51,054 nt of DNA from contig DAIDIP010000022.1 in NCBI GenBank assembly GCA_027451745.1, positions 1-51,054 on the forward strand, given 5' to 3'. The translations under genes were made by a program, and so were the position numbers. The notes beneath the pieces were generated by a model. That model did not search any database. It saw only the letters and a program-made list of their open reading frames with translations, and had not been told where the DNA came from. Positions 16,924 through 25,682 of the stretch are shown one piece after another. The first letter of the stretch is position 1; the number at the start of each line of letters is the position of its first letter. This stretch comes from Candidatus Melainabacteria bacterium. Lineage in GTDB: Bacteria > Cyanobacteriota > Vampirovibrionia > Obscuribacterales > Obscuribacteraceae.

Positions 16924-18060
16924 TCAGGCTTTGCCCAAAAACATTTTGCCCAGCATTTGCGCACCGTTATTTTTTTGTCCATAAAAAGCCTGAAAAGCTT
17001 TTGCATCTCGCATAAGCTTTTCTACAGGATATTCTTTTGTATAACCATAACCACCAAAAATTTGCACTGCGTCAATAGTTATATGCCCTATCACTTCTAA
17101 GGCATATGCCTGACTGACTATGGCTAATTTTTCATTGCTATATCCTTGTTTCATACTGGATATACATTGAGCAAGCGTTAGGCGTAAGGCTTGGATATCA
17201 GTATTCATATCCGCTAGCATGAATGAAATTGCTTGGTGTTTTGCTATTGGCACACCGAAAGTTTGACGTTCTTGTGAGTATTTTTTGGCTTCGCCAAAAG
17301 CAGAGTTGGCTAAGCCAAGACATCCGGCGGTGATAACAGCGGCATTTGTCTGTTTAATCATTTTACTTTCTGTCGGTATTTGCAAGCAATTGATTGGCTT
17401 AAGACATAAATTATTGAAGCGGGCACAGCAAGCATCTGCAATCTGTCCACCAATATGCTCTATAGGATCTGAAAGGCTAAGACCTTCCATATTTTTTGTA
17501 ATAATGAAAATACCTATGTCTGTATAATTTGCTTTACTAGTATCTTTAAATGGACAAGATACTAATAACCAATCTGCCTTTTGCGCATTAAATATCAAAG
17601 GACAATAACCGTTTAAAACAATTCTTTCTGCCTCATATCTGGCATGCAGTTGTTCGTCGTCCTGTTTTAGAATTGAGCCCAGGGAAGCAATTCCACCTAA
17701 TTTGCCCTTTTGAGCCAATGGGGCAAGGAATACGTCCTTTTGTTCTTGCGAACCGAGAGAAAGAAGATATGTAACAGCCATTTCAGAAGCAATAGCCAAA
17801 CTGGCAACTCCAGGACAAGCAAAAGCCAGCTCTTCTATAATGAGACAGGTATCAATTAAAGATAATTCCAATCCCCCGTATTTAGCTGGAATACGAGTGT
17901 TAATCAATCCAGACTGGCACAATTTCTCAACAATGTCAGCCTGGATCGGCTGACTTTTTTGATAAGAATTTCTTGTGGGAATAATCTCTCTATTGGCAAA
18001 ATCGCGAGCTAATTTTTGAATCTCGATTTGTTCATCGTTTAAAGGATATAAAGCTGACAT
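16924..18060 (-). CDS. Acyl-CoA dehydrogenase family protein, catalytic Glu replaced by Tyr
   Basis: A 378-residue flavoprotein-type protein with the full acyl-CoA dehydrogenase fold: the N-terminal helical domain (LARDFANREIIP), a middle beta domain, then ERQTFGVPIAKHQAISFMLADM and VQIFGGYGYTKEYPVEKLMRDAK. In medium- and short-chain enzymes the next residues are xxQIYEGT, whose Glu is the catalytic base. Here they are AFQAFYGQ, which puts Tyr360 at the Glu position. The alternative base position on the helix before GLA (used in isovaleryl- and long-chain enzymes) reads QTNAAV, so no Glu there either. Many surface positions are conserved, so it is not a decayed gene. It may catalyse another flavin reaction. 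ETF subunits are encoded about 5 kb away. Confidence 0.85.
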   Translation of the reverse strand: MSALYPLNDEQIEIQKLARDFANREIIPTRNSYQKSQPIQADIVEKLCQSGLINTRIPAKYGGLELSLIDTCLIIEELAFACPGVASLAIASEMAVTYLLSLGSQEQKDVFLAPLAQKGKLGGIASLGSILKQDDEQLHARYEAERIVLNGYCPLIFNAQKADWLLVSCPFKDTSKANYTDIGIFIITKNMEGLSLSDPIEHIGGQIADACCARFNNLCLKPINCLQIPTESKMIKQTNAAVITAGCLGLANSAFGEAKKYSQERQTFGVPIAKHQAISFMLADMNTDIQALRLTLAQCISSMKQGYSNEKLAIVSQAYALEVIGHITIDAVQIFGGYGYTKEYPVEKLMRDAKAFQAFYGQKNNGAQMLGKMFLGKA

Positions 18061-18189
18061 AAGAATCCTAATAAGAACATCTAAAAAGAACTTTAACAGG
18101 AAAATCTATTCTATAATTGGAAATTAGTCCATAAGCTAGGAAAATGTATTATCCCCTTTATTGTGTCATAAATATTACTTTCGTTCGTT

Positions 18190-18876
18190 ATGCCTGTAAT
18201 TATTGCTCCTTCGATTTTGTCAGCTAATTTTGCCAATCTTTCTCATGAAATTGAGCAAGTAGAGAAGGCTGGATGTGATTGGATTCATGTTGATGTCATG
18301 GATGGACACTTTGTGCCAAATATAACTATTGGGCCGCCAGTGATTCGCAGTATAGCTAAAATAGCTACCGTGCCTTTAGATGTCCATTTAATGATTACTG
18401 AGCCTGATCGCTATTTAGAAGATTTTGCAGAAGCAGGAGCCAGCTTTATCACAGTTCATACCGAAGCCTGTATTCATTTACAGCGAACACTTTCTCATAT
18501 TCGCAAACTCGGCAAAAAAGCAGGTGTTTCTTTGAACCCAGCTACGCCACCATCGGTATTAGAATATGTTATTGATGATATTGATTTGGTTTTGATAATG
18601 TCTGTTAATCCTGGTTTTGGTGGTCAGAAATTTATTCCAGCCATTGTGCCAAAGATTGCAAAAGTGAGGCAGCTTTTTGATCAAGCTGGTAAAGATGTAC
18701 ATATATCAGTGGACGGTGGCATCAATAGTGAAACAGCCAAATTAGTCACCGCTGCTGGTGCCAATGTGCTTGTGGCTGGTAATAGTATTTATGGATCCAA
18801 GAATATAAAGGAAGCAATTACAAGTTTACGCCAAGCTGAACAACCAAGACGTATAGTGTACCAAGGAGCAAAATGA
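18190..18876 (+). CDS. rpe: Ribulose-phosphate 3-epimerase
   Basis: Interconverts ribulose-5-phosphate and xylulose-5-phosphate in the pentose phosphate pathway. It is a 228-residue TIM barrel with all family signatures: APSILSANFANL at residues 6-17, HVDVMDGHFVPNIT near 33, LDVHLMITEP near 65, VNPGFGGQKF near 142 and the phosphate-binding VDGGIN near 180. Metal and acid-base residues (His, Asp in VDVMDGH, Asp in VDGG) are present. The start is ATG 18190 without a clear Shine-Dalgarno. Its stop overlaps the next start (ATGA), so the following exported protein is probably co-translated. Confidence 0.96.
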   Translation: MPVIIAPSILSANFANLSHEIEQVEKAGCDWIHVDVMDGHFVPNITIGPPVIRSIAKIATVPLDVHLMITEPDRYLEDFAEAGASFITVHTEACIHLQRTLSHIRKLGKKAGVSLNPATPPSVLEYVIDDIDLVLIMSVNPGFGGQKFIPAIVPKIAKVRQLFDQAGKDVHISVDGGINSETAKLVTAAGANVLVAGNSIYGSKNIKEAITSLRQAEQPRRIVYQGAK

Positions 18877-19523
18877 ATAAAATTCAAACCATTACTTTAG
18901 GTCTATTATTGACCGCCAGCATGACTGGTTTCTGTAGCCAGTGTGCACCTGCTGAAGAAGAAAAAACTCCTGATTATATTATGGACACCTCAAGCATCGG
19001 CAATAGTGAAAATGGTTATATTAGATCTGAGCAATTGCTAGAATTAGGTTCTCCTACACCTTCAGCTCTATCTATTGAAGGAGAACAATCCTTAAGGCAG
19101 GGCTCGATAGATAGAGCGCTAACAGTTTTGCAGCGCTCTGTAGAAATGGCGCCTTTGGATATAGACAGCCGTATTCTTTATGCTCAAACATTAGAAAAGA
19201 AATTGATGATGGAAAAGGACAAAAAAGATCCCAAACTATTCAATTTCTGCATAAAACAATGGTATTGTGTTTATAAAAAAGCAGAATTCCTCGATCAAAC
19301 CATGCTGGGGTTGAGTCATGTTGTTGAATTAACAGGAACGCAGCCAAAACGCTTTGAGAATGCCCAAAAGTTTTTTGCTCGAGTTCTATTGCCAGAAGAT
19401 GGCTCGGTCAAAGTAGTTATTGGTGGAAACAACAAACCGAAGATAAGCAAAAAGAAAGTCGATAAAGATGATATGCAATTCAATAGTGAATTAACCCAAA
19501 GCAAAAGCGGCGTACCACAGTAA
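18873..19523 (+). CDS. Exported TPR-like protein
   Basis: A 216-residue protein with a cleavable-type signal sequence (MNKIQTITLGLLLTASMTG, then Cys-containing QCAPA). It has no good lipobox, so a periplasmic location is more likely than a lipoprotein. Residues 63-105 (GEQSLRQGSIDRALTVLQRS and onward) fit one and a half tetratricopeptide repeats. The C-terminus is basic and ends in a polar tail. The function is unknown. The start codon overlaps the rpe stop. Confidence 0.7.
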   Translation: MNKIQTITLGLLLTASMTGFCSQCAPAEEEKTPDYIMDTSSIGNSENGYIRSEQLLELGSPTPSALSIEGEQSLRQGSIDRALTVLQRSVEMAPLDIDSRILYAQTLEKKLMMEKDKKDPKLFNFCIKQWYCVYKKAEFLDQTMLGLSHVVELTGTQPKRFENAQKFFARVLLPEDGSVKVVIGGNNKPKISKKKVDKDDMQFNSELTQSKSGVPQ

Positions 19524-19529
19524 TTTGTG

Positions 19530-19958
19530 TTAGTCAACAGAAGTCGAATCTGTTTTTTGACAGTTTTTGATTTTTCCAAATAACCAAATAGACAAACTGC
19601 TTGTACATATAACTAAGCCAACAATAAAGGAAACGAGTCCAACCAAAAACCATGCCCAATATGGGTGGTATAAATTCATATGGGCTTTCATTGCTTCCAT
19701 ATGATAAGGCTCCAATGCCTTTTCTGGAAAGAAAACCGCCACATACAAAACAAAACCTATAAACATATTACAAATACCAAAAACAAGCCAAAAGAATCGC
19801 ATTCTCATGGCAAAAAACAAAGGCCAAAAACCAAGCAATAGAAGCGTATCAGGCAACCATATAAATGGGCTTGTTGGCGGAACATAGAAAGAAAGAATAA
19901 AACTAACTATCCAAGTTACTATAGTTAGAATACTTAATTTTTTACTAGGTGCTTTCAT
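19530..19958 (-). CDS. Four-TM membrane protein of unknown function
   Basis: A 142-residue protein with four hydrophobic segments, approximately residues 8-26, 34-52, 57-78 and 103-128, and short loops. It resembles small uncharacterised inner-membrane proteins and no motif is recognised. I choose ATG 19958 because AGGACG sits about six bases upstream; a longer in-frame reading from 19994 lacks such support. The chosen start lies inside the end of the TOPRIM gene by 14 bases, so the two are likely coupled. Confidence 0.65.
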   Translation of the reverse strand: MKAPSKKLSILTIVTWIVSFILSFYVPPTSPFIWLPDTLLLLGFWPLFFAMRMRFFWLVFGICNMFIGFVLYVAVFFPEKALEPYHMEAMKAHMNLYHPYWAWFLVGLVSFIVGLVICTSSLSIWLFGKIKNCQKTDSTSVD

Positions 19959-20763
19959 ATTTCGTCCTGTTCTTATTACTAGATGTTTGGTCAATTATTT
20001 TAATCAAAATGTCCAGCATATGCTTACCATCATCAGAAATAAAATTAGCCTGGCAATCGTGAGTCAAAGGCTGATCGGCAATGAATTGAGCAAATTTGAC
20101 TTTTTCAAATTTGCCTAATTCTTTTTTACGCCATATTTTTTCTAAAACAACAGTTCTTCTTTCATCGCTTGAGAAATCGGCAGGCAAAATAGGTTTAGTT
20201 CTATCATAGAGTGGATCAGCAGAAAAAAACTGGTTAAGCTTTTTAATCAAAAATTCTAAGGGCATTAGATCTTCTATTTCTCCGTCTGAAAGAACATAGA
20301 CATAGTCTGATTCTCGCAAATTGGCGCTTATAACTTGGGCTAAATATTGAGCGTCACGATCAAACAGACAAAAAATCGGTAAGTTAATAGCGTCCTTCCA
20401 TGCCAGATATTTTCGTATGATTTTTTTGGCACCACCAGCGGAGACAACAATGATTCCTTTGCTTAACAAATCAATGCCGCTATGGCAGGCAAAATAAGGT
20501 AATAAAATTTGCTCGGTTGTTCCTTCCACTAGAACAATTGCTCTTGGATAAAAGTTGGAAGGAAGGGTGGTTTTGTGTAGTGTTAAACTTTGTTGGAGCA
20601 GCTTCTTGAGCTTGCTGCTTTCCTGGCTTTTATCGGTAAAAATCTGCTGCCAATAGGGGCTAGATTCATCAAGTGCCAGAAAACTCTGGCAAACAGAATT
20701 CAGATTGCTAGGATTTGCTTTCTTCAAGCTACACTTTTGCCAACCAAGCTCAGCCCCCGACAC
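19945..20763 (-). CDS. Stand-alone TOPRIM-domain protein (OLD-family type)
   Basis: A 272-residue protein whose central part is a TOPRIM fold like that of OLD-family nucleases. VLVEGTTEQILLPYF has E80, SAGGAKKI follows near 108, and LFDRDAQ has D135 and D137; the family uses this Glu and Asp pair to bind metal. The DGEIEDLMP segment near 168 is also typical of OLD TOPRIM domains. The N-terminal ATPase of complete OLD proteins is absent. The only start I see is GTG 20763, without a clear ribosome-binding site, so the N-terminus is uncertain. It is divergent from a RadC-like gene. Nuclease, primase-like or purely regulatory roles are all possible. Confidence 0.72.
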   Translation of the reverse strand: MSGAELGWQKCSLKKANPSNLNSVCQSFLALDESSPYWQQIFTDKSQESSKLKKLLQQSLTLHKTTLPSNFYPRAIVLVEGTTEQILLPYFACHSGIDLLSKGIIVVSAGGAKKIIRKYLAWKDAINLPIFCLFDRDAQYLAQVISANLRESDYVYVLSDGEIEDLMPLEFLIKKLNQFFSADPLYDRTKPILPADFSSDERRTVVLEKIWRKKELGKFEKVKFAQFIADQPLTHDCQANFISDDGKHMLDILIKIIDQTSSNKNRTKYEST

Positions 20764-20802
20764 TATTTCATTTTAGCATTGTCAAAAGTGCTGAATTCAC
20801 TG

Positions 20803-20814
20803 ATTGGCACCAAT
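20803..20814. promoter_or_regulatory. Palindromic site in TOPRIM/RadC divergent promoter region
   Basis: ATTGG and CCAAT flank CA, a perfect 5-2-5 inverted repeat lying between the divergent TOPRIM and RadC-like genes. It is symmetrical and could be a binding site for a dimeric regulator of both. No regulator is identified. Confidence 0.3.
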
Positions 20815-20883
20815 TTAACTTGAAAAATTGAACTTATCTGGTTTTTATTCGTAATAACTATATAGATATAAATATAGGGCAGC

Positions 20884-21399
20884 ATGATGAAACCCAAAAC
20901 AATACTAAACAAGCTAAATTACCCCATACCAACTTTTACTTTATGCATAGTAAAGCAAAACAAAAGTAATTTTAGACCAATTAAAATTTCGACGCCAAGG
21001 GACATACTCCAGTTAATCACCCCTTTGTCGCTGGCTTCTGAAGAGCATTTCATTGCTTTACATTTGAATGTAAAGCATGAGGTTATTGGTGTGCATGAAG
21101 TCGCTCACGGTACGCTGACTGAAAGTTTAGTCCACCCAAGAGAAGTATTCAAAGCGGCTTTGCTAGCTAATAGCTTCGCTATTCTTGTTTGTCATAATCA
21201 TCCTTCTGGATCGTTAATAACACCCAGCAGAGAAGACTATACAACTACAAAACAACTTATCAAAGCAGGACGACTTTTAGGAATAGCGCTCATTGATCAT
21301 CTAATACTTGGCGGCGATTTTTCTCCTGCGACAATCTATAGTTTTCGCGACAAACACCCGGACTTGTGGTTAACAAAGCCAGTTTTAGAGCAAGACTGA
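20884..21399 (+). CDS. RadC-like JAB/MPN-domain protein, short form
   Basis: A 171-residue protein containing the RadC/JAB metalloprotease-like fold. The JAMM-type metal set is visible: Glu54, then HNHPSG with H104, H106 and S108, and D118 in SREDY. The HGTLTESLVHPREVFK strand is the RadC hallmark. The helix-hairpin-helix domain found at the N-terminus of chromosomal RadC proteins is missing, as in shorter RadC homologues carried by mobile elements. The biochemical role of RadC is still unsettled, despite the repair name. ATG 20884 follows an AGGG sequence. It is divergent from the TOPRIM gene. Confidence 0.85.
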   Translation: MMKPKTILNKLNYPIPTFTLCIVKQNKSNFRPIKISTPRDILQLITPLSLASEEHFIALHLNVKHEVIGVHEVAHGTLTESLVHPREVFKAALLANSFAILVCHNHPSGSLITPSREDYTTTKQLIKAGRLLGIALIDHLILGGDFSPATIYSFRDKHPDLWLTKPVLEQD

Positions 21400-21486
21400 A
21401 CAAAAACTCAAGTTTGTAGCTAGTAAAACAGATATATTATTCTGGTAAAATGAAGCAGTTTTCGCGTGGTAAGTTGTTATTTAGTC

Positions 21487-22728
21487 GTGTCTATCTATAA
21501 AAGACGTCAATCTTGCAGTGTAAATATTGGTCATCTATCAATTGGTGGCTCTGCACCTATTGCTGTGCAATCAATGACAAACACTTCTACAGAAGACGTT
21601 TCTGGTACAGTAAAGCAAATTATAGAATTAGTTAATGCTGGCTCTGAAATTGTCCGTATTACTGTTAATACTAGGGAAGCCGCTGCGTGTGTACCTAAAA
21701 TTGTCAAAGAATTAGACAAAAATTCAATCAATGTGCCTTTAGTTGGTGATTTCCACTATAACGGACATTTATTACTAGCTGAATATCCGCAATGCGCTCA
21801 AGCACTAGCTAAATATCGCATCAATCCCGGCAATGTGGGCAAAGGCGAAAAGCATGATACTAATTTCAAAACAATGATTGAGGCGGCTATTAAATGGCAA
21901 AAGCCGGTTCGCATCGGCGTCAATTGGGGATCACTGGATCAAGATTTGTTGGCTGAAATGATGGATACTAATGCTAAATCTAGTCAGCCGGCTGAATCAG
22001 GAGCTGTTCTTACTCAAGCTATAGTACAAAGCGCTTTGCGCTCAGCAAAATTAGCACAAGAATATGGCTTGGCTCATAACAAAATTATTCTGAGCGCCAA
22101 AGTTTCTATAGTGAGCGATCTAGTAACAGTTTATCGTCAACTTGCCCAAAGTTGTGACTATCCACTGCACTTAGGATTAACCGAGGCGGGTATGTCAACA
22201 AAAGGCATTGTGTCCTCAACTGCTGCACTTTCTATTTTATTATCCGAAGGCATTGGTGATACTATTCGTGCTAGCCTTACCCCGGAACCTGGCGGCGACC
22301 GCACACAAGAAGTAACTGTGTGTCAGCAAGTTTTGCAAGCCTTAGGACTGCGATCATTCTCTCCTAATGTCACTGCCTGCCCAGGCTGTGGACGTACTAC
22401 GAGCACAGTTTTTCAAGAATTAGCAAAAGAAATTGAAGATCATTTGCAAGCTAGACGCAAAACATGGAAAGAACGTTATCCTGGTTTTGAAGAATTAAAA
22501 GTAGCTGTTATGGGCTGCATAGTAAATGGTCCAGGTGAATCAAAACATGCTGATATTGGCATTTCACTGCCAGGCACAGGCGAAGAACCAAAAGCACCGG
22601 TATTTATCGATGGGCAGTATTTCAATACACTTTCAGGGGCTACGCTAGCAAAAGACTTTATTGCTTTAGTAGATAATTATGTAGAAAAACGTTTTTCCTC
22701 TTCGACGCGTATAGCAGTTACAAAATAA
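21487..22728 (+). CDS. ispG: 4-hydroxy-3-methylbut-2-enyl diphosphate synthase
   Basis: Penultimate enzyme of the MEP isoprenoid pathway, a 4Fe-4S reductive dehydratase (GcpE). Signatures are [15 protein letters not shown] near the N-terminus, RINPGNVG near residue 120, GLTEAGM near 235, and the cluster Cys residues in CPGCGRT and in GCIVNGPGE near the C-terminus, followed by [10 protein letters not shown] start at GTG 21487 (VSIYKRR), which aligns with the usual N-terminus; GTG 21466 would add seven residues. Neither has a clear ribosome-binding site. It needs ferredoxin or flavodoxin as electron donor, not encoded here. Confidence 0.95.
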   Translation: MSIYKRRQSCSVNIGHLSIGGSAPIAVQSMTNTSTEDVSGTVKQIIELVNAGSEIVRITVNTREAAACVPKIVKELDKNSINVPLVGDFHYNGHLLLAEYPQCAQALAKYRINPGNVGKGEKHDTNFKTMIEAAIKWQKPVRIGVNWGSLDQDLLAEMMDTNAKSSQPAESGAVLTQAIVQSALRSAKLAQEYGLAHNKIILSAKVSIVSDLVTVYRQLAQSCDYPLHLGLTEAGMSTKGIVSSTAALSILLSEGIGDTIRASLTPEPGGDRTQEVTVCQQVLQALGLRSFSPNVTACPGCGRTTSTVFQELAKEIEDHLQARRKTWKERYPGFEELKVAVMGCIVNGPGESKHADIGISLPGTGEEPKAPVFIDGQYFNTLSGATLAKDFIALVDNYVEKRFSSSTRIAVTK

Positions 22729-22831
22729 TTTAAACTAGGTTTTTATTTGAGTTTTTAGCGACTCTATTGACGCATTTCCATATTTGTATACGATGTTTGC
22801 ATAAATCCTCAGGGCTTCCAATTACCCTTGC

Positions 22832-23818
22832 TTACGACTCTCCCTTTAGTTTCTTTATTTCTTCAGTTAATTTAGGTACTATTTCAAAAACATCGCCTAC
22901 AAGACCGTAAGTAGCTAATTTAAATATAGGCGCGTCAGGATTATTGTTGATAGCAACAATATTTTTGGATGAATTCATTCCCGCTAAATGTTGTATGGCA
23001 CCGGATATGCCGCAGGCAATATAAAGCTGAGGGCTGACAGTTTTACCAGTTTGACCAACTTGATGTTGGTGATCTATCCAGCCAGCATCGACTACAGCAC
23101 GAGAAGCTCCCAAGGCAGCCCCTAATACATCACATAAATCTTGCAACATAGCCCAATTTTCTGGTCCTTTAATGCCCCGACCGCCTGATACTATAATTGG
23201 CGCCTCAGTCAATTCCATTTTTTGCTTTTCAGAAGCTTTCGTTTCTACAACTTTGGCTCGTACCTCAATTGGTGGACAAGATAATGTTTCAACTGGGACA
23301 CTAGCTGATTCATTCTTTTCCGCTAGTGGAAATACATTAGGACGCAAAGTCATAAATGACATATCACTATTAAAGGCGAATTTGCCATATGATTTAGCTG
23401 AATACATAGGTTTGACAGCTAATAGATTGGAACCTTCTGCGATTAATTCAACTACATCAGTAACACAAGGTGATGTAAAGTGAGCCGCTACTCTGGGAAT
23501 CAAATCTTTGCCCATAGCAGTATTGGCAGCAAATGTATATTTGGGGTTCAGTTTTTCAACTACTGTTTGTAAGGCATTAGCATAGGATTCAGTAGAATAT
23601 TCGCTGTATTCATGTCCGCTAATCACAATTACTTTATTCGGTTGAAAACAAGTAATATTTTTTACTAACAAGGTGCTGTCAGCACAAATCAATACAGCAG
23701 TTACCGTACCATTCTTGTCTTTATTTTGACGTATGGCTTCTGAAAGAACTTCCAGGCTTGCTTTTTTTATTACGCCTTGACGTTGTTCAATGAACACTAA
23801 AAAATCTTTGTCGGCCAT
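22832..23818 (-). CDS. etfA: Electron transfer flavoprotein, alpha subunit
   Basis: The 328-residue FAD-carrying subunit of the soluble ETF heterodimer, which collects electrons from acyl-CoA dehydrogenases and similar flavoenzymes. The C-terminal FAD domain contains GGRGIKGPENW near 210, GQTGKTVSPQLYIACGISGA near 258-277 and NNNPDAPIF near 290, all diagnostic. It starts at ATG 23818, ten bases after etfB. The quinone oxidoreductase partner is not in the window. Confidence 0.95.
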   Translation of the reverse strand: MADKDFLVFIEQRQGVIKKASLEVLSEAIRQNKDKNGTVTAVLICADSTLLVKNITCFQPNKVIVISGHEYSEYSTESYANALQTVVEKLNPKYTFAANTAMGKDLIPRVAAHFTSPCVTDVVELIAEGSNLLAVKPMYSAKSYGKFAFNSDMSFMTLRPNVFPLAEKNESASVPVETLSCPPIEVRAKVVETKASEKQKMELTEAPIIVSGGRGIKGPENWAMLQDLCDVLGAALGASRAVVDAGWIDHQHQVGQTGKTVSPQLYIACGISGAIQHLAGMNSSKNIVAINNNPDAPIFKLATYGLVGDVFEIVPKLTEEIKKLKGES

Positions 23819-23828
23819 TAGTAAACTC

Positions 23829-24611
23829 CTAAATTACTTTTGCTTCCATGCGCAATAATTGTACTAATTGTTTAACTTGCTCATCAGCACTACCTTCTAT
23901 TTTTCTACCTTGTGTCCTTGCTGGTGGCATGCTTAATTCTTTTAGAACAACCAGGTCTTTTGTTTTGGTTATTGCGTCTTTCACACCTAAACTCTCAGCA
24001 TCCTTGATAGTAATTTCTTTACGCTTAGCAGCCATAATTTCTTTAATAGAAGGATATCTTGGTGTATTCAAATCTTTTTGAGCGCTAAACACTGCTGGCA
24101 ATACACCAGCTACAATTTCATGTGCGCCTTCAATTTCTCTTTCGGCTTTAAATTCTTTTCCTTCAATATCCAGTTTAACGATTTGATTTACTTGTGACCA
24201 ATTAAGAAGCTCAGCAATAATTGTCGGAACTTGATTATTGTCACCTCCAACCCCCTGTTGTCCACATAGAACAATATCAAAGTTTTCATTACGAATAGCA
24301 GCAGCTAGACACCCAGCAGTACTTAATGGATTTAGATCAGCAAAAAGATCATCTTTGAGATGTAGGGCAGTATCTAAACCACGTGCCAAAGAATTTTTAA
24401 GTACTTCGGTAACTTCTGCACCGCCTAAAGAAATGCCTACAATTTCGCCGCCATGCTTTTCTTTTATTTTTACTGCTTCTTCAATAGCAAACTCATCATA
24501 GGGGCTAGTGATATATTTCACCCCGGCTGTTTCTATATGGATTTTGTCGGAGGCAATAGCAATTTTTGTTTCAGTGTCTGGTACTGCCTTTATACAAACA
24601 GCGATTTTCAA
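23829..24611 (-). CDS. etfB: Electron transfer flavoprotein, beta subunit
   Basis: A 260-residue partner of EtfA. It contains MKIAVCIKAVPDTE at the N-terminus, TSPYDEFAIEEAVKIKEKHGG near 35-55 and LCGQQGVGGDNNQVP near 113-127, the nucleotide-binding region. The recognition-loop region falls near residues 185-200. It is followed ten bases later by etfA, a standard two-gene unit. It lies just downstream of holA on the same strand with a 15-base gap, so it may be read through from the upstream genes. Confidence 0.95.
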   Translation of the reverse strand: MKIAVCIKAVPDTETKIAIASDKIHIETAGVKYITSPYDEFAIEEAVKIKEKHGGEIVGISLGGAEVTEVLKNSLARGLDTALHLKDDLFADLNPLSTAGCLAAAIRNENFDIVLCGQQGVGGDNNQVPTIIAELLNWSQVNQIVKLDIEGKEFKAEREIEGAHEIVAGVLPAVFSAQKDLNTPRYPSIKEIMAAKRKEITIKDAESLGVKDAITKTKDLVVLKELSMPPARTQGRKIEGSADEQVKQLVQLLRMEAKVI

Positions 24612-24626
24612 TTAGGGCCTCCTCAA

Positions 24627-25655
24627 TTATGTTGACGAAATAAACATGGCTAGTGCATGATCGCCTGGAATTTGACCTACTTTAATAGCGTATTCTAGCC
24701 GAGTTAATTGTAAACGCTTGTCTACTAATTGTGCAGCTGTGAATTTTTGCAAGCGTCGCAAATCTTTTTCTACACTAAAAGGCATTAGTTTAAGGTCCAA
24801 AGCAATCTGCTTGGTTACAGCTGAGTTGTTTTTATTTGTTTGTGAATAGTTTTCGTAGAGAGCTTTTATTCTTATCCATTTGCTCAGCATAGTTTGAATG
24901 GTAGCAAGAATAGGCATAAAGTTTTGCTGAGCCAACAATTCAGAAAGATTACTCAGCGCTTGATCAGTCTGTTTGTTTAGCCAAAAATCTATAAAACGAA
25001 ATACATTTCCATGGGGTGTACATAAAAGAGCGACATCTTCATATGTTATATCTGTTCTTGGAAGAATACTAAGAGCAGTTTTTTCAATTTCATTAGCTAA
25101 TTGCCTGAGATCTCCTTCAGTACTCATTAGCAAATATTCTAATGCGGTATCTTTAATTGTGGCATTGTGTCGTTTTGCTTCTTGCCTGCAGAAGCTTTCT
25201 AATTTTATATTTTTTGAACCAGGAAAATATTTCTCTTTTCCAAATTCTTCGATTTCAGCATACTTAGCTATTGTTTTTGATATTTTTAAAGTTGAGTCAA
25301 AATTATAAGGACAGGCAAAGATAAGATAAGTTTTGTCTGGAATAGAAGTAAGGATTGATTCCCAATCATCTTCCGAACTATTTTTGCTCGACTTTGTGGA
25401 AGCATTGTCTTCTTTATCTTCTTGGACTTTTGCCCTTTTTTTAGTAAATAAATCGCAATTGTCTACAAGAATTATGCGACTACCTTGTCCAAATGGAACT
25501 GTAATTGTAGATTCTCGCAAAGAAGCAAGGCTAGGCTTGTATAGCTTGATAAGATTGACTTCTCGCCAAGCTGGTGAAAGCAATGTCGTCTTCAATTCAT
25601 TCAGGCGTTTATTTAAAGCAAATTCTTCTTCGCCAGCAAGAACAATTACAGGCAT
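24627..25655 (-). CDS. holA: DNA polymerase III delta subunit
   Basis: The 342-residue clamp-loader subunit that opens the beta sliding clamp. The N-terminal AAA+-like domain starts VIVLAGEEEFALNKRLNEL. It has no functional P-loop, as expected for delta. The LMSTEGDLRQLANEIEKTAL segment near 177-197 and TAAQLVDKRLQLTRLEYAIKVG near 305 are the typical C-terminal collar helices. A short insertion rich in Lys, Ser and Glu lies near residues 75-92. It is between phoU and etfB with small gaps. Confidence 0.9.
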   Translation of the reverse strand: MPVIVLAGEEEFALNKRLNELKTTLLSPAWREVNLIKLYKPSLASLRESTITVPFGQGSRIILVDNCDLFTKKRAKVQEDKEDNASTKSSKNSSEDDWESILTSIPDKTYLIFACPYNFDSTLKISKTIAKYAEIEEFGKEKYFPGSKNIKLESFCRQEAKRHNATIKDTALEYLLMSTEGDLRQLANEIEKTALSILPRTDITYEDVALLCTPHGNVFRFIDFWLNKQTDQALSNLSELLAQQNFMPILATIQTMLSKWIRIKALYENYSQTNKNNSAVTKQIALDLKLMPFSVEKDLRRLQKFTAAQLVDKRLQLTRLEYAIKVGQIPGDHALAMFISST

Positions 25656-25682
25656 AGTACCCTACTGTGTGTTATTCCAAAT

